A stretch of 64,000 nucleotides of DNA from Massilia sp. Root133 (GTDB lineage: Bacteria > Pseudomonadota > Gammaproteobacteria > Burkholderiales > Burkholderiaceae_D). Positions 16,279 through 26,438 of this stretch are shown here, piece after piece. Position 1 is the stretch's first letter. Every line of letters begins with the position of its first letter. The notes beneath the pieces were generated by a model, which searched no databases, was not told the origin of the DNA, and was given only the letters and a program-made list of their open reading frames with translations. Location: the NCBI RefSeq assembly GCF_001426525.1, contig NZ_LMEW01000007.1, positions 1-64,000 of the forward strand, read 5' to 3'. The position numbers were made by a program, and so were the translations under genes.

Positions 16279-18261
16279 ATGCCGAACCGCGTCGCGCAAA
16301 CCGCCGTCCTCCTCGCCTTCTCCACCCTGACGGCGCTCGCCGTGGCGGCCGATCCGCCGGCGCGCGTGGGCCGCGTCGCGCTGGCCCAGGGCCAGGTCAC
16401 CATCGGCAGCGACATCGGCGCGGAGATGATGGCCGCGCAGGTCAACTGGCCAGTCACGTCGGGCAATACGGTCAGCACGGCGGCCGGCAGCCGCACGGAA
16501 CTGCGCGTCGGTTCGACGTCGATCCGCCTGGACGGCGATTCGTCGCTGGAAGTGCTGCAGATGGACGACGATTCCCTGCGCCTGCGCCTGCACTACGGCA
16601 GCGCCAGCGTGCGCGTGCTGGGCGCGGATATCGTCGCCGGCTTCGAACTCGAGACCCCGCAGGCGCGCGTGCGCCTGCAGCAGCCCGGCCGCGTGCGCGT
16701 GGACGCGGAGCGCGTGCGCGACACCAGCTTCGTCACCGTGTTCGACGGCACGGCGCTCGTCGAGGACGGCGATTCGCAGCTGACCCTGCGCGCCGGGCGC
16801 CGCGCCGAGGTGGGCGATGCCGACGTGCGCACCATGGCCGCCGTGCGTGACGATTTCGACGAGTGGGCCCTCGTGCGCGACCGCTACGAGGACAATGCCG
16901 CATCAAGCCGCTACGTGACGACCGAGATGACGGGCTACGAAGACCTCGACCGCTACGGCAGCTGGCGCGAGGATCCGGAATACGGCCCGCTGTGGACCCC
17001 GACCGTGGCCTCCACGTGGGTGCCGTACCGCGACGGCAGCTGGACCTGGCTCGATCCGTGGGGCTGGACCTGGGTCGACAACGCGCCGTGGGGCTATGCG
17101 CCGTTCCACTACGGCCGCTGGGTGCATGTGCACAACCGCTGGGCCTGGGCGCCGGGCCGCCGTCACGAGCACCTGGTCTGGGCACCGGCGCTCGTCGGCT
17201 GGGTCGGCGGCGCCGGCTGGAACCTCACGTTCCGCGACCGCAACCGCCCGCTGCCCGCCGCCGGCTGGTATCCGCTGACGCCGCACGACCGCTACGTGCC
17301 CACGTGGCGCGCGCCCGACCACCATCTGCGCTGGCTGAACGAACACGTGCGCGACAACCCGCGCCGTCCGCGCGACTACCGCCCGCAAGGCCTCACGGTC
17401 CTCCCGCAGGACCGCTTCGACCGGCCGGGCCGCGTGAACGTCCCGCGCACGCCCATCACGACCGTGCCGCCCGTGCTGGTGCACAACGTCCCGACGGGCG
17501 CGCCGCCGGCCGCCCCGGTGAGGCCGAACCGGCCGAACCGCCCGGACCGTCCGGACCGTCCGGATCGCGACGGGGACGGCATCCGCGGCCCGGTCGCCAT
17601 CGGCCGCATGGAGGGCCGCCACGCGGACCCGGGCCGCGAGCGCCGCATCGAGACGGCACGCGCCGAGCGGGCACGCGCCGAGCGCGACGGCTTTATCGCC
17701 CAGCGCCCGCAAGGCCAGGTGATCACGGCGCCGCCGGTCAATTCGGCACCAGCACAGGGGTTGCCGGTCACGAGTCCGACGCCACACCTGCCGCCGCAGC
17801 CGCTGAGCACCGTGACGAGCCCGACGCCGCACCTGCCGCCGCAAGCGCTGTCGACGGCCAGCCCGACGATCCAGCAGCCGCAGGCGAGGCCGCCGGCGGG
17901 CGTCCCCGGCGCCTGGCAGCGCGACCGCATCGACCGCGAGCGCGACCGGATGGAGCGCGACGCCCGCCGCGACGAACGCCGCGAACAACTGGAAGAATGG
18001 CGCCGCAACCGCCAGCCGGCGCAGCAGGCCCAGCCGCAGCCCCAGCCGCAGCCGCAGCCGCAGCCACGCATCGAGCGTCCGGCCCCGCCGCCTGTGCAAA
18101 TGGCGCCGCGTCCGGCACCCGCCCCTGCGCCGGCCCCGCCGCCCGTGCAGATGGCCCCGCGTCCGGCACCCGTCGCGGCACCGGCCCCGGCACCCGCGCC
18201 GGCCAGGTCCGAGGAACGGCGCCACGTCGACCAGCGCGGCCGGGACCAGAAAGAGCGTTGA
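16279..18261 (+). CDS. exported FecR/DUF6600 domain protein with low-complexity tail
   Basis: 660 residues. Signal peptide (about 1-24). A FecR-like beta domain (about 30-190) with GNTVSTAAGSRTELRVGSTSIRL and a body of short strands. Then a Trp/Tyr-rich DUF6600 region (about 215-370) with YGSWREDPEYGPLWTPTV and repeated WAPG, WAPA and W-G motifs. The last 270 residues are Pro, Arg and Gln rich (NRPNRPDRPDRPD, QPQPQPQPQPQP) and probably disordered. The FecR unit here has no N-terminal anti-sigma domain, so it is a structural envelope module and not a signalling partner. It acts in the periplasm or at the surface; its function is unknown. GGAGA precedes the ATG. Confidence 0.8.
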   Translation: MPNRVAQTAVLLAFSTLTALAVAADPPARVGRVALAQGQVTIGSDIGAEMMAAQVNWPVTSGNTVSTAAGSRTELRVGSTSIRLDGDSSLEVLQMDDDSLRLRLHYGSASVRVLGADIVAGFELETPQARVRLQQPGRVRVDAERVRDTSFVTVFDGTALVEDGDSQLTLRAGRRAEVGDADVRTMAAVRDDFDEWALVRDRYEDNAASSRYVTTEMTGYEDLDRYGSWREDPEYGPLWTPTVASTWVPYRDGSWTWLDPWGWTWVDNAPWGYAPFHYGRWVHVHNRWAWAPGRRHEHLVWAPALVGWVGGAGWNLTFRDRNRPLPAAGWYPLTPHDRYVPTWRAPDHHLRWLNEHVRDNPRRPRDYRPQGLTVLPQDRFDRPGRVNVPRTPITTVPPVLVHNVPTGAPPAAPVRPNRPNRPDRPDRPDRDGDGIRGPVAIGRMEGRHADPGRERRIETARAERARAERDGFIAQRPQGQVITAPPVNSAPAQGLPVTSPTPHLPPQPLSTVTSPTPHLPPQALSTASPTIQQPQARPPAGVPGAWQRDRIDRERDRMERDARRDERREQLEEWRRNRQPAQQAQPQPQPQPQPQPRIERPAPPPVQMAPRPAPAPAPAPPPVQMAPRPAPVAAPAPAPAPARSEERRHVDQRGRDQKER

Positions 18262-18316
18262 TCCGGGCGGAAACGGGGCGGTTTGGCTACAATGCTGTTT
18301 TACAAAAGGAGTGGCC

Positions 18317-18583
18317 ATGGACCCGAAAGATTCCCTCATCGAATACCCGAGCGATTTCCCGATCAAGGTCATGGGCCCGACGCACGACGAGTTCGCCAAC
18401 ACGATCGTCGAAGTCGTCACCATCCACGATCCGACTTTCCATGCCGGCAAGATGGAAGTGCGGCCGTCGGCCAAGGGCGCCTATACGGGCCTGACCGTGA
18501 TCGTGCGCGCCACCAGCCGCGAAATGCTCGACAACCTGTACCGCGAACTGTCGTCGCATCCGATGGTCAAGATCGTTCTGTAA
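18317..18583 (+). CDS. ybeD: YbeD family protein (DUF493)
   Basis: 88 residues, ferredoxin-like ACT-type fold: YPSDFPIKVMGPTHDEFANTIVEVV, then YTGLTVIVRATSREMLDNLYRELSSHPMVKIVL. YbeD is encoded just upstream of lipB in many proteobacteria, as it is here, and is thought to have a regulatory role linked to lipoate metabolism. AAAGGA ends 6 nt before the ATG at 18317, which favours it over the GTG at 18311. Confidence 0.92.
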   Translation: MDPKDSLIEYPSDFPIKVMGPTHDEFANTIVEVVTIHDPTFHAGKMEVRPSAKGAYTGLTVIVRATSREMLDNLYRELSSHPMVKIVL

Positions 18584-18594
18584 ACCTGGTGTTG

Positions 18595-18651
18595 CTTCCG
18601 GCCCGTCGGCCGGAAGGGGTTTATAACGCCAGCCATCAGGCTGGCTTATAA
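18595..18651 (+). promoter_or_regulatory. double hairpin overlapping the lipB promoter
   Basis: After ybeD comes a 9-bp hairpin (CTTCCGGCC 18595-18603, GGCCGGAAG 18608-18616). A second, larger inverted repeat follows from 18621 to 18651: TTATAA, GCCAGCC, loop ATCA, GGCTGGC, TTATAA. The last arm creates a consensus TATAAT at 18646-18651, a plausible -10 for lipB. The region may end ybeD transcripts and restart transcription. Confidence 0.5.
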
Positions 18652-18683
18652 TGACGGGTACTCTCTCTTCACAGACCCTATCC

Positions 18684-19379
18684 ATGCAAGCGAACCAGCC
18701 GGCTATCCGTGAGCTTGGCCGCGCCGACTACGAACCCGTTTTTGCCGCGATGCGCACCTTCACGGATGCGCGCACGCCCGACACGCCCGACGAGTTGTGG
18801 ATCGTCGAGCATCCGCCCGTGTTCACGCTCGGGCTGGGCGCCGACCGCGGCCACCTGCTGAGCGTCGGCGCGCACGACGTGCCCGTCGTGCAGACCGACC
18901 GCGGCGGCGAAGTCACGTACCACGGTCCCGGCCAGGTCGTGATCTATCTGCTGATGGACCTGCGCCGCAACAAGCCCGGCGGCAAGTTGTATGCGCGGCA
19001 ATTTGTCCACAAGATCGAGCAGGCCGTGATCGATGTGCTGGCGGCGTATAATCTTGCCGGTGAACGCGTCGAAGGCGCGCCCGGCATCTATATCGCCGAC
19101 GGTCCGCGCAAGGGCGCCAAGATCGCCGCGCTGGGCCTGAAGGTACGCGGCAACGGCTGCACCTACCACGGCGTCTCGCTGAACGTGGCGATGGATCTGG
19201 CGCCGTTCACCTGGATCAACCCGTGCGGCTATTCCGGCCTGGCCACGGTGGACATGAAAACGATGGGCGTCGACGTGCCGCTGGCCGACGTACAGCAAGC
19301 CCTCGCTGCCGCGCTGATCGACCATCTGTCCACGGCACCCTCTTCAACCGCAGCGGTCGCGCAGGCCGCAACCAACTGA
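18684..19379 (+). CDS. lipB: octanoyl-[ACP]:protein N-octanoyltransferase LipB
   Basis: 231 residues. LipB moves octanoate from acyl carrier protein to lipoyl domains of pyruvate and 2-oxoglutarate dehydrogenases and the glycine cleavage H protein, the first step of lipoate assembly. The catalytic pair is visible: Lys146 ([10 protein letters not shown]) and Cys181 (NPCGYSG). [11 protein letters not shown] is the substrate loop. The start at 18684 is preferred because an ATG at 18651 falls inside a TATAAT promoter element. lipA follows 8 bp later. Confidence 0.93.
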   Translation: MQANQPAIRELGRADYEPVFAAMRTFTDARTPDTPDELWIVEHPPVFTLGLGADRGHLLSVGAHDVPVVQTDRGGEVTYHGPGQVVIYLLMDLRRNKPGGKLYARQFVHKIEQAVIDVLAAYNLAGERVEGAPGIYIADGPRKGAKIAALGLKVRGNGCTYHGVSLNVAMDLAPFTWINPCGYSGLATVDMKTMGVDVPLADVQQALAAALIDHLSTAPSSTAAVAQAATN

Positions 19380-19387
19380 CTACGCAC

Positions 19388-20392
19388 ATGACTTCTCCAA
19401 TCGACACCGGCACCGCAGCAGCAGAATCCGCAGCAAATGCGTACAACGCGAGCGAAAAGCAGAAAGGCGCGAGCAAGACGTCGCGCATCCCGATCAAGAT
19501 CGTGCCGCTCGAACAACACGAGCGCCTGAAGAAGCCGGACTGGATCCGTGTAAAAGCCGCAAGCCCGTCGTCGCGCTTCTACGAGATCAAGGACATCCTG
19601 CGCGCCAACAACCTCGTCACCGTGTGCGAGGAAGCGAGCTGCCCGAATATCGGCGAATGCTTCGGCAAGGGCACCGCGACCTTCATGATCATGGGCGACA
19701 AGTGCACGCGCCGCTGCCCGTTCTGCGACGTGGGCCACGGCCGCCCGGACCCGCTCGACGTCAACGAGCCGGGGAATCTCGCCAAGACCATCGCCGACCT
19801 GCGCCTGTCGTACGTCGTGATCACCTCGGTCGACCGCGACGACCTGCGTGACGGCGGCGCCGGCCACTTCGTCGAGTGCATCCAGAAGACCCGTGCGCTG
19901 TCGCCGAACACGAAGATCGAAGTGCTCGTGCCGGACTTCCGCGGCCGCCTGGAAAAAGCGTTGAACATCTTCGCCGACGGCCTGCCGGACGTGATGAACC
20001 ACAACCTGGAAACCGTGCCGCGCCTGTACAAGGAAGCGCGTCCGGGCGCCGACTACCAGCACTCGCTGGTGCTGCTGCGCGACTTCAAGAAGATGTACCC
20101 GAACGCCGTCACGAAGTCCGGCCTGATGGTCGGCCTGGGCGAAACCGACGAGGAAATCCTGGAAGTCATGCGCGACATGCGCGCGCACGACATCGACATG
20201 CTGACCATCGGCCAGTACCTGGCCCCGTCGAACTCGCACCTGCCGGTGCGCCGCTACGTCCACCCCGACACGTTTAAAATGTTCGAGGAGAAGGCGTACG
20301 AGATGGGCTTCGTGCACGCGGCCGTCGGCGCGATGGTGCGTTCGTCGTATCACGCGGACCAGCAGGCGCATGAGGCAGGCGTAGCAGCGTAA
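19388..20392 (+). CDS. lipA: lipoyl synthase LipA
   Basis: 334 residues, radical SAM enzyme that inserts two sulfurs into the octanoyl chain. Both iron-sulfur clusters are complete: Cys80, Cys85 and Cys91 (auxiliary cluster, [12 protein letters not shown]) and Cys106, Cys110 and Cys113 (radical [11 protein letters not shown]). The C-terminus has the RSSYHAD segment, whose serine ligates the auxiliary cluster in known structures. It is co-transcribed with lipB (8-bp gap). A REPIN behind it probably ends the transcript. Confidence 0.95.
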   Translation: MTSPIDTGTAAAESAANAYNASEKQKGASKTSRIPIKIVPLEQHERLKKPDWIRVKAASPSSRFYEIKDILRANNLVTVCEEASCPNIGECFGKGTATFMIMGDKCTRRCPFCDVGHGRPDPLDVNEPGNLAKTIADLRLSYVVITSVDRDDLRDGGAGHFVECIQKTRALSPNTKIEVLVPDFRGRLEKALNIFADGLPDVMNHNLETVPRLYKEARPGADYQHSLVLLRDFKKMYPNAVTKSGLMVGLGETDEEILEVMRDMRAHDIDMLTIGQYLAPSNSHLPVRRYVHPDTFKMFEEKAYEMGFVHAAVGAMVRSSYHADQQAHEAGVAA

Positions 20393-20413
20393 GCCGAAGT
20401 CCGCAGCAGTAAC

Positions 20414-20503
20414 CCGTCGTCCCCGCGCAGGCGGGGATCCAAGTTCTTGGCGTTTCGTCAGCGCAAGCAAATTGGGTCCCCGCCTCCGCGGGGACGACGT
20501 TTT
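20414..20503. repeat. REPIN-like paired repeat, copy B, also a likely lipA terminator
   Basis: Left unit GTCGTCCCCGCGCAGGCGGGGAT (around 20416-20438) and right unit GTCCCCGCCTCCGCGGGGAC (around 20476-20495) are inverted relative to each other. The right hairpin is followed by GACGTTTTTAT on the plus strand, which gives it the form of an intrinsic terminator for lipA. Confidence 0.85.
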
Positions 20504-20529
20504 TATGCTACCCGCGCTATATTGGACAC

Positions 20530-22518
20530 ATGAGCGAACACCACCCCCGTTTGACCCCTTCCGACGACAACACCCAGGACGACGACGCGTTCCTCGAACG
20601 CGAGCTGGGGCTGCACGCCCGCGGTGTCGAGCTGGTCCGCATGGAAGGCCGCGTCTTCCTGCGCTTTGCCGGCGCCGTGCGCGTGGACGGCCTGCACGTC
20701 GAGTATCGCCTCGTGCCGTCGCGCGGCGTGCTGGCCAAGCCGAGCAAGTGGCGCAAGATGGACCTGCTGGCCCGGCGCGCGCTCGTCGAGGAGCGGGCCA
20801 CGCGCGACGCCGTCGACGACCTGAACCAGGAGGTCGAGGAATTCGTGCGCGAAATCGCCGACCAGGCCGACGAGTTCGGCTTCGACCCGATGCTGTTCCT
20901 GCACGTGCTGGAGGAGCTGGAAACGTCCGAGCCGGCCGAGTTCGTGTTCGACCGCATCCGCCAGCGCCTGCTGCACGCCGGCGAGCGCGAGCAGGAAGAG
21001 CGCCACGCCGCGCGCACCAAGGAAAGCATCAACCTGGCCGAGTATCCGGCGTCGTTCGACGTGGCCAACAAGATGGCGCGCCGCTTCATCGCGCTGCTGG
21101 GCCCGACCAATTCCGGCAAGACGCACCGCGCGATGGAACACCTGGCGCAGGCCGACAGCGGCGTCTACCTCGCGCCGCTGCGTCTGCTCGCGCTGGAAAA
21201 CTACGAGCGCCTGCAGAACACGGTCGATGCGGATGGCGAACCCATCAAGGTCAGCCTGATCACGGGCGAGGAACGCCGCCTGGCGGAAGGGGCGACGCAC
21301 GTAGCGAGCACCGTCGAGATGCTGGACACGAAGACGCCCGTGCAGGTCGCCGTCATCGACGAGATCCAGATGCTGGCCGACCGCGACCGCGGCGCTGCCT
21401 GGACGGCCGCCGTGTGCGGTGCGCCGGCGTCGACTGTGTACCTCGTCGGCGCGCCGGAAGCGCGGCGCGCGATCGAGGCGCTGGCCGAGCGCCTGGAGTG
21501 TCCGCTCGAAGTCCACGTGCTGAAACGCAAGGCGCCGCTGTCGATGGAACCCGGCGCCGTGCGCAAGCTGAGGAACCTGAAGCGGGGCGACGCCGTCATC
21601 GCGTTCTCGCGGCGCGAGGTGCTGATGTGGCGCGACATGATCACGGAAATGGGCCTGTCCGTCGCAACCGTCTACGGTAATCTGTCTCCGGAAGTGCGGC
21701 GCGCGCAGGCCGAGCGGTTCCGCGAAGGGCAGGCCGACATCGTCGTCGGCACGGACGCCCTCGCGATGGGTTTGAACATGCCGATCCAGCGCATCGTGAT
21801 GACAACGGCCGTCAAGTACAACGGTGTCGAGGAAGAAGAAATCTCGGCCGCGCTCGCCAAGCAGATCGCCGGCCGCGCGGGCCGCTACGGCGTGCACGAG
21901 GAAGGATTCGTGGCCGGTTATGACGACGACACGCACGAGGTCATGCGCTCGTTGATGAAGGAAAAGATCCCGCCCGTGCCGGCCAGCGGTTTCGCGGTCG
22001 CCCCGTCGCTGGAGCAATTGCACCGCATCTCGTCGGTGACGGGCGAGACGTCGCTGGTGAAATTGCTGAAACGCTTCGTGCACAACATCGACGTGCCGGA
22101 CGGCTTTTTCTACCCGCGCATCACGGAAGAACAGAACGAGCGCGCGGAGTGGCTCGATACGCTGGACCTGAGCGTGGCGGAGAAATTCACGATGTCGCTC
22201 GTGCCCATTTCGACCAGGGTGCCGACCTTGGAAAGCGCGTGGTCGCACTGGGCGCAGTCGCTGGCGAAGCGGAAGGTCTGCAAGCTCCAGCCCCATCCGC
22301 AGGAATTGTTCTGGCAAAACCTGCAGGAAGTCGAGGACACGTGCCGCATGTACTCGGCCTATGCCTGGCTCGGCTATCGGATGCCGGAATTCTTCCCCAG
22401 CATCGAGGAAGCGCAGACGCTGGCGCGCGAAGCGTCCGAGCGTGTCGATGCGCTGTTGCAGCAGCAGAACGCGGCGACGCGCAAGCGGCAGGCCAAGAAG
22501 GAGCGGGGGCGCTGGTAA
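20530..22518 (+). CDS. Suv3-like DExH-box RNA helicase
   Basis: 662 residues. Helicase core in the middle: Walker A GPTNSGKT at 191-198, motif II DEIQ at 277-280, motif III region YLVGAPEA, motif V VGTDALAMGLNMP, and motif VI QIAGRAGRYG around 452-461. GPTNSGKT and DEIQ are specific to the Suv3 family, known from mitochondrial RNA degradation and from some proteobacteria. The first 180 residues are an acidic helical region, and the C-terminus holds a Suv3-type helical domain and a basic tail (KRQAKKERGRW). It probably unwinds structured RNA for an exonuclease. It stands alone here. Confidence 0.88.
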   Translation: MSEHHPRLTPSDDNTQDDDAFLERELGLHARGVELVRMEGRVFLRFAGAVRVDGLHVEYRLVPSRGVLAKPSKWRKMDLLARRALVEERATRDAVDDLNQEVEEFVREIADQADEFGFDPMLFLHVLEELETSEPAEFVFDRIRQRLLHAGEREQEERHAARTKESINLAEYPASFDVANKMARRFIALLGPTNSGKTHRAMEHLAQADSGVYLAPLRLLALENYERLQNTVDADGEPIKVSLITGEERRLAEGATHVASTVEMLDTKTPVQVAVIDEIQMLADRDRGAAWTAAVCGAPASTVYLVGAPEARRAIEALAERLECPLEVHVLKRKAPLSMEPGAVRKLRNLKRGDAVIAFSRREVLMWRDMITEMGLSVATVYGNLSPEVRRAQAERFREGQADIVVGTDALAMGLNMPIQRIVMTTAVKYNGVEEEEISAALAKQIAGRAGRYGVHEEGFVAGYDDDTHEVMRSLMKEKIPPVPASGFAVAPSLEQLHRISSVTGETSLVKLLKRFVHNIDVPDGFFYPRITEEQNERAEWLDTLDLSVAEKFTMSLVPISTRVPTLESAWSHWAQSLAKRKVCKLQPHPQELFWQNLQEVEDTCRMYSAYAWLGYRMPEFFPSIEEAQTLAREASERVDALLQQQNAATRKRQAKKERGRW

Positions 22519-22528
22519 GCAGCCCGGT

Positions 22529-22735
22529 TCATGGCAGCTGCCGGGCCCGCCCGACGGCTTCCAGCCACTCTTCCCACAAGGCCGGATCGCTCGTCCGGCC
22601 GTCTTCATCCAGCCGGTAGCCGGCCAGCAGGTCGGCCAGGTCGCTCGATTCCGTCAGGGCGACTTCGCGTTCGAGAAAGGCGAGCATGGCGCGGTAGGCC
22701 TGCTCGACCGTCAATGGTTGGTTGTTCGCATCCAT
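22529..22735 (-). CDS. small acidic hypothetical protein
   Basis: 68 residues (MDANNQPLTVEQAYRAML...EEWLEAVGRARQLP). Amphipathic helices, acidic, no membrane segment. I do not recognise the family. GGAGA lies upstream of the ATG, and the coding pattern is good. It follows the MgtC-like gene at 26 bp on the same strand, so the two may be co-transcribed. Its stop converges on the helicase stop. Confidence 0.7.
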   Translation of the reverse strand: MDANNQPLTVEQAYRAMLAFLEREVALTESSDLADLLAGYRLDEDGRTSDPALWEEWLEAVGRARQLP

Positions 22736-22761
22736 GGTCGTCTCCGTGTCATGACGCCAGC

Positions 22762-23487
22762 TTACGCCGATGTGCGCCGGTCGGGGCGACTCTTCACTTC
22801 GACCCGGTGCACGCCCGGGATGGCGCGCAGGCGGTCGAGCAACGCGTGGAATTCCGCCTCGGACATGCGCGAGAACGCGATGAGGACGTCGTCCAGGTTC
22901 CCCGTCTCCTCGCTCTGCTGGACGATGAACGTGCCGATGCGGTTCGTCACCGGACCGAGTTCCTTCTCCAGCACGTGCAGCGTGAGCCGGCCCCGCTCGG
23001 CCGACAGCACCAGTTCGCGCTTTTGCCTGGACGAGAAATAGCGTTGCTCCAACGGTTTCATCGCGGCCAGGATGAACAGGATGATGGTCGTGCCCGCGAC
23101 TGCCGCCACGTACAGGCCGCCGCCCACCGCCAGGCCGACGGCCGCCACCGACCACAGGCTGGCGGCCGTCGTGAGGCCGCGCACGACGTCGCCGCGCAGC
23201 AGGATCGATCCCGCCCCCAGGAAGCCGATGCCGGACACGACCTGGGCTGCCACGCGCGACGGGTCGAGCGAAATATGGTCGTGGTTCAATACGTCGTTGA
23301 AGCCATAGGCCGAAACGATCATGATCAGGCAGGAACTGACGCAGACCAGCATGTGTGTCCGCAACCCCGCCGCCCAGGACAGGCGCTCGCGCTCGAACCC
23401 GATGGCCCCGCCCAGCAGGGCCGCAAGGCACAGGCGCGCGACGAGTTCGGCTTCCGGCAGCATGGTGGATGTGTTGATGAGATCCAA
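22762..23487 (-). CDS. MgtC/SapB family membrane protein
   Basis: 241 residues. N-terminal MgtC domain with four or five membrane spans (about 15-140) and family motifs GFERER, GLRTHMLVC, SGIGFLGAGSILLR and GLTTAASLW. A soluble ACT-like C-domain (about 160-235) follows. MgtC proteins help growth at low Mg2+ by acting on the F-ATPase, PhoPQ or the KdpD axis, depending on species. No Mg2+-responsive leader is evident in the 40 bp upstream. The long second domain is that of the YhiD-type subgroup with a regulatory tail. Confidence 0.87.
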   Translation of the reverse strand: MDLINTSTMLPEAELVARLCLAALLGGAIGFERERLSWAAGLRTHMLVCVSSCLIMIVSAYGFNDVLNHDHISLDPSRVAAQVVSGIGFLGAGSILLRGDVVRGLTTAASLWSVAAVGLAVGGGLYVAAVAGTTIILFILAAMKPLEQRYFSSRQKRELVLSAERGRLTLHVLEKELGPVTNRIGTFIVQQSEETGNLDDVLIAFSRMSEAEFHALLDRLRAIPGVHRVEVKSRPDRRTSA

Positions 23488-23529
23488 AGAGCCATCTTAG
23501 CACCGGGCCCGGCTGGCCGGCGCACACCG

Positions 23530-24162
23530 TCACGGCAGGCAGCGCGCGGCAATGCCCGGACCGCCAGGGCCGGCGTTTGCGATGTCGGCGGGCGGATAGC
23601 CATTGCCCAGTGCCAGTGTCTGTCCGCCTTCGTAGCGCAGGCGTAACTGGTCGCCGGAATAGTCGGGCAGCGCGCGCGGCACGTAGACGGCGAAGCGGTA
23701 ATGCAGCTGCGCGTAATAGCCGTGCCGGAAGACCTGGCTCGACGGCCCGCGCTGGAGTTCGGCCGCGATCGCATCCGCGAGGGCGCCGGTGTCGAAGCGG
23801 CTGTTGATGTCGGCCGTGTCTTCCAGCCGCAGCGTGTACGGCCGCAGCGGTCCGTAGCGCTGGTCGCCGTATTGCACGCGCAGGCGGTCGGCGTCGAAAT
23901 AAAAACTCGGAATGTTGGCGCCCGTGACGTCCAGGTCGCACAGCAGGAACACGGCCCAGAATCCGTGCGAATCCAGCGGCAGCACGAACTGGACGGGCGC
24001 GCGGTTCGGCAGCGCGACGGGCGTGGTGAAATCGATCCGGTGAACGTTGGCGACGTGCTGGTAATGCAACACCACGGTGTTGCGCAGACCGGTGTCCATG
24101 CTGCTGCAGCCTGCTGCCGTCAGCAGGCCCGCAACGAGCACGTACGTGATCAGCTTGCGCAT
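23530..24162 (-). CDS. hypothetical lipoprotein
   Basis: 210 residues with a lipoprotein signal ending LLTAAGC, so the mature protein starts at Cys19. The body is rich in short beta strands (RIDFTTPVALPNRAPVQFVLPL, FWAVFLLCDLDV) and ends in a Gly/Pro-rich tail. I do not recognise a named family. GGAGAAGG precedes the ATG at 24162; an upstream Met at 24186 would spoil the signal peptide. Neighbours (MgtC-like and TlpA) give no functional clue. Confidence 0.75.
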   Translation of the reverse strand: MRKLITYVLVAGLLTAAGCSSMDTGLRNTVVLHYQHVANVHRIDFTTPVALPNRAPVQFVLPLDSHGFWAVFLLCDLDVTGANIPSFYFDADRLRVQYGDQRYGPLRPYTLRLEDTADINSRFDTGALADAIAAELQRGPSSQVFRHGYYAQLHYRFAVYVPRALPDYSGDQLRLRYEGGQTLALGNGYPPADIANAGPGGPGIAARCLP

Positions 24163-24241
24163 CGCCTTCTCCTTTGCCGGCATCAAGCTTGGGCCGAACA
24201 GGACCTCGGCGTTTGCGGGAGGTCAGCGGTGCGCGGGAACG

Positions 24242-24754
24242 TCAGGACTTCAGGGATTTCTGCAGCAATGCGTGCAGCGATGCAAAATCCGGCTCGCCCA
24301 GGTAGCGCTTGAGGATCTTGCCATCCTTGCCGATGACGAAAGTGGTCGGCGTCATGTTGACGTCACCAAACTGCTTGGCCAGGTCGCCGCCGGAATCGAG
24401 GGCCACCTTGAACGGCAGCTTGCGCGTCTCGGTATAGTTCAACACATAGTCCGGCCGATCGTAACTCATCGCCACGGCGACGAATTCCAGGCCGTCCTGC
24501 TTGAACTTGTTGTACGTCTCGACCATCTGCGGCATTTCTTTCACGCAGGTGGCGCACGACGTCGCCCAGAAATTGACCATGACAACCTTGCCCCGCAGCT
24601 CCTGCGAGCTGATCTTCTGGCCGGCGATGGTGATGAACGTGACGTCGGGCGCCTGCTGCTGCTGGCTGAACGTGGCGTAACCGATGCCCGCGAGCGCCAG
24701 TACGGCCGCGCCGATGGCGGCTGGCTTGATCCAGGTGCGTTGTGAGGTGGTCAT
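24242..24754 (-). CDS. TlpA/ResA-type thiol-disulfide oxidoreductase
   Basis: 170 residues. One N-terminal membrane anchor (about 10-28), then a thioredoxin fold. The active site is Cys67-Ala-Thr-Cys70 in NFWATSCATC, and the cis-Pro is in MTPTTFVIGKDGKI. It works in the periplasm as a reductant, typically for cytochrome c maturation or copper-site assembly. CxxC with Ala-Thr is unusual against the CEPC or CPPC of classical ResA/TlpA, so its redox potential may differ. It follows dolP by 24 bp on the same strand. Confidence 0.88.
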   Translation of the reverse strand: MTTSQRTWIKPAAIGAAVLALAGIGYATFSQQQQAPDVTFITIAGQKISSQELRGKVVMVNFWATSCATCVKEMPQMVETYNKFKQDGLEFVAVAMSYDRPDYVLNYTETRKLPFKVALDSGGDLAKQFGDVNMTPTTFVIGKDGKILKRYLGEPDFASLHALLQKSLKS

Positions 24755-24778
24755 GGTCTCATCCCATCATCCGGTGTG

Positions 24779-26030
<1,252 letters not shown>

Positions 26031-26077
26031 TTATAGTGCAGTGGCAATGCCCGGCGATCAAGGCCAGCAAAAAATGC

Positions 26078-26437
26078 TTACACTTCAATGGCGTTCCTTA
26101 ACCATTCGACATGGTTACCATCGATGGCGACGACGTCGATGCGGCAGGGCGGCAGGCGATTGAAGCGTTGTAGATAAAACTGGGCGGCGCGGATGATGCG
26201 GCGGATTTTCGCCGGACCGATGCTTTCCGCCGCGCTGACCGGAGCCCCGGCCGCGCGCTGGCGTACTTCGACGAACACGAGCGTGGCGCCGTCGCGCAGG
26301 ATCAGGTCGATTTCTCCCAGCTTGCACTGGAAATTCGCTTCCACCAGCACGAGGCCGTGGCGCTCGAGATGGGCCAGGGCCACGTCTTCCCACGCGCGTC
26401 CCTGCTCCTGCTTGCGCGACAGCCGGGTCGGCCACAT
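26078..26437 (-). CDS. yraN: UPF0102/YraN family nuclease-like protein
   Basis: 119 residues with the YraN core: GRAWEDVALAHLERHGLVLVEANFQCKLGEIDLILRD, then VFVEVRQRAAGAP. It is a restriction-endonuclease-like fold with E, D and ExK-like positions (here EVRQR; the usual lysine of ExK is Arg). Its function is unknown, possibly in DNA repair. The start at 26437 begins 1 bp after the lpoA stop. It is conserved between lpoA and diaA as in E. coli. Confidence 0.88.
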   Translation of the reverse strand: MWPTRLSRKQEQGRAWEDVALAHLERHGLVLVEANFQCKLGEIDLILRDGATLVFVEVRQRAAGAPVSAAESIGPAKIRRIIRAAQFYLQRFNRLPPCRIDVVAIDGNHVEWLRNAIEV

Positions 26438-26438
26438 G

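Noticed and set aside
20503-22608. 701-codon minus-strand open frame
   Set aside because: It lies opposite the Suv3-like helicase, whose motifs are all intact on the plus strand.
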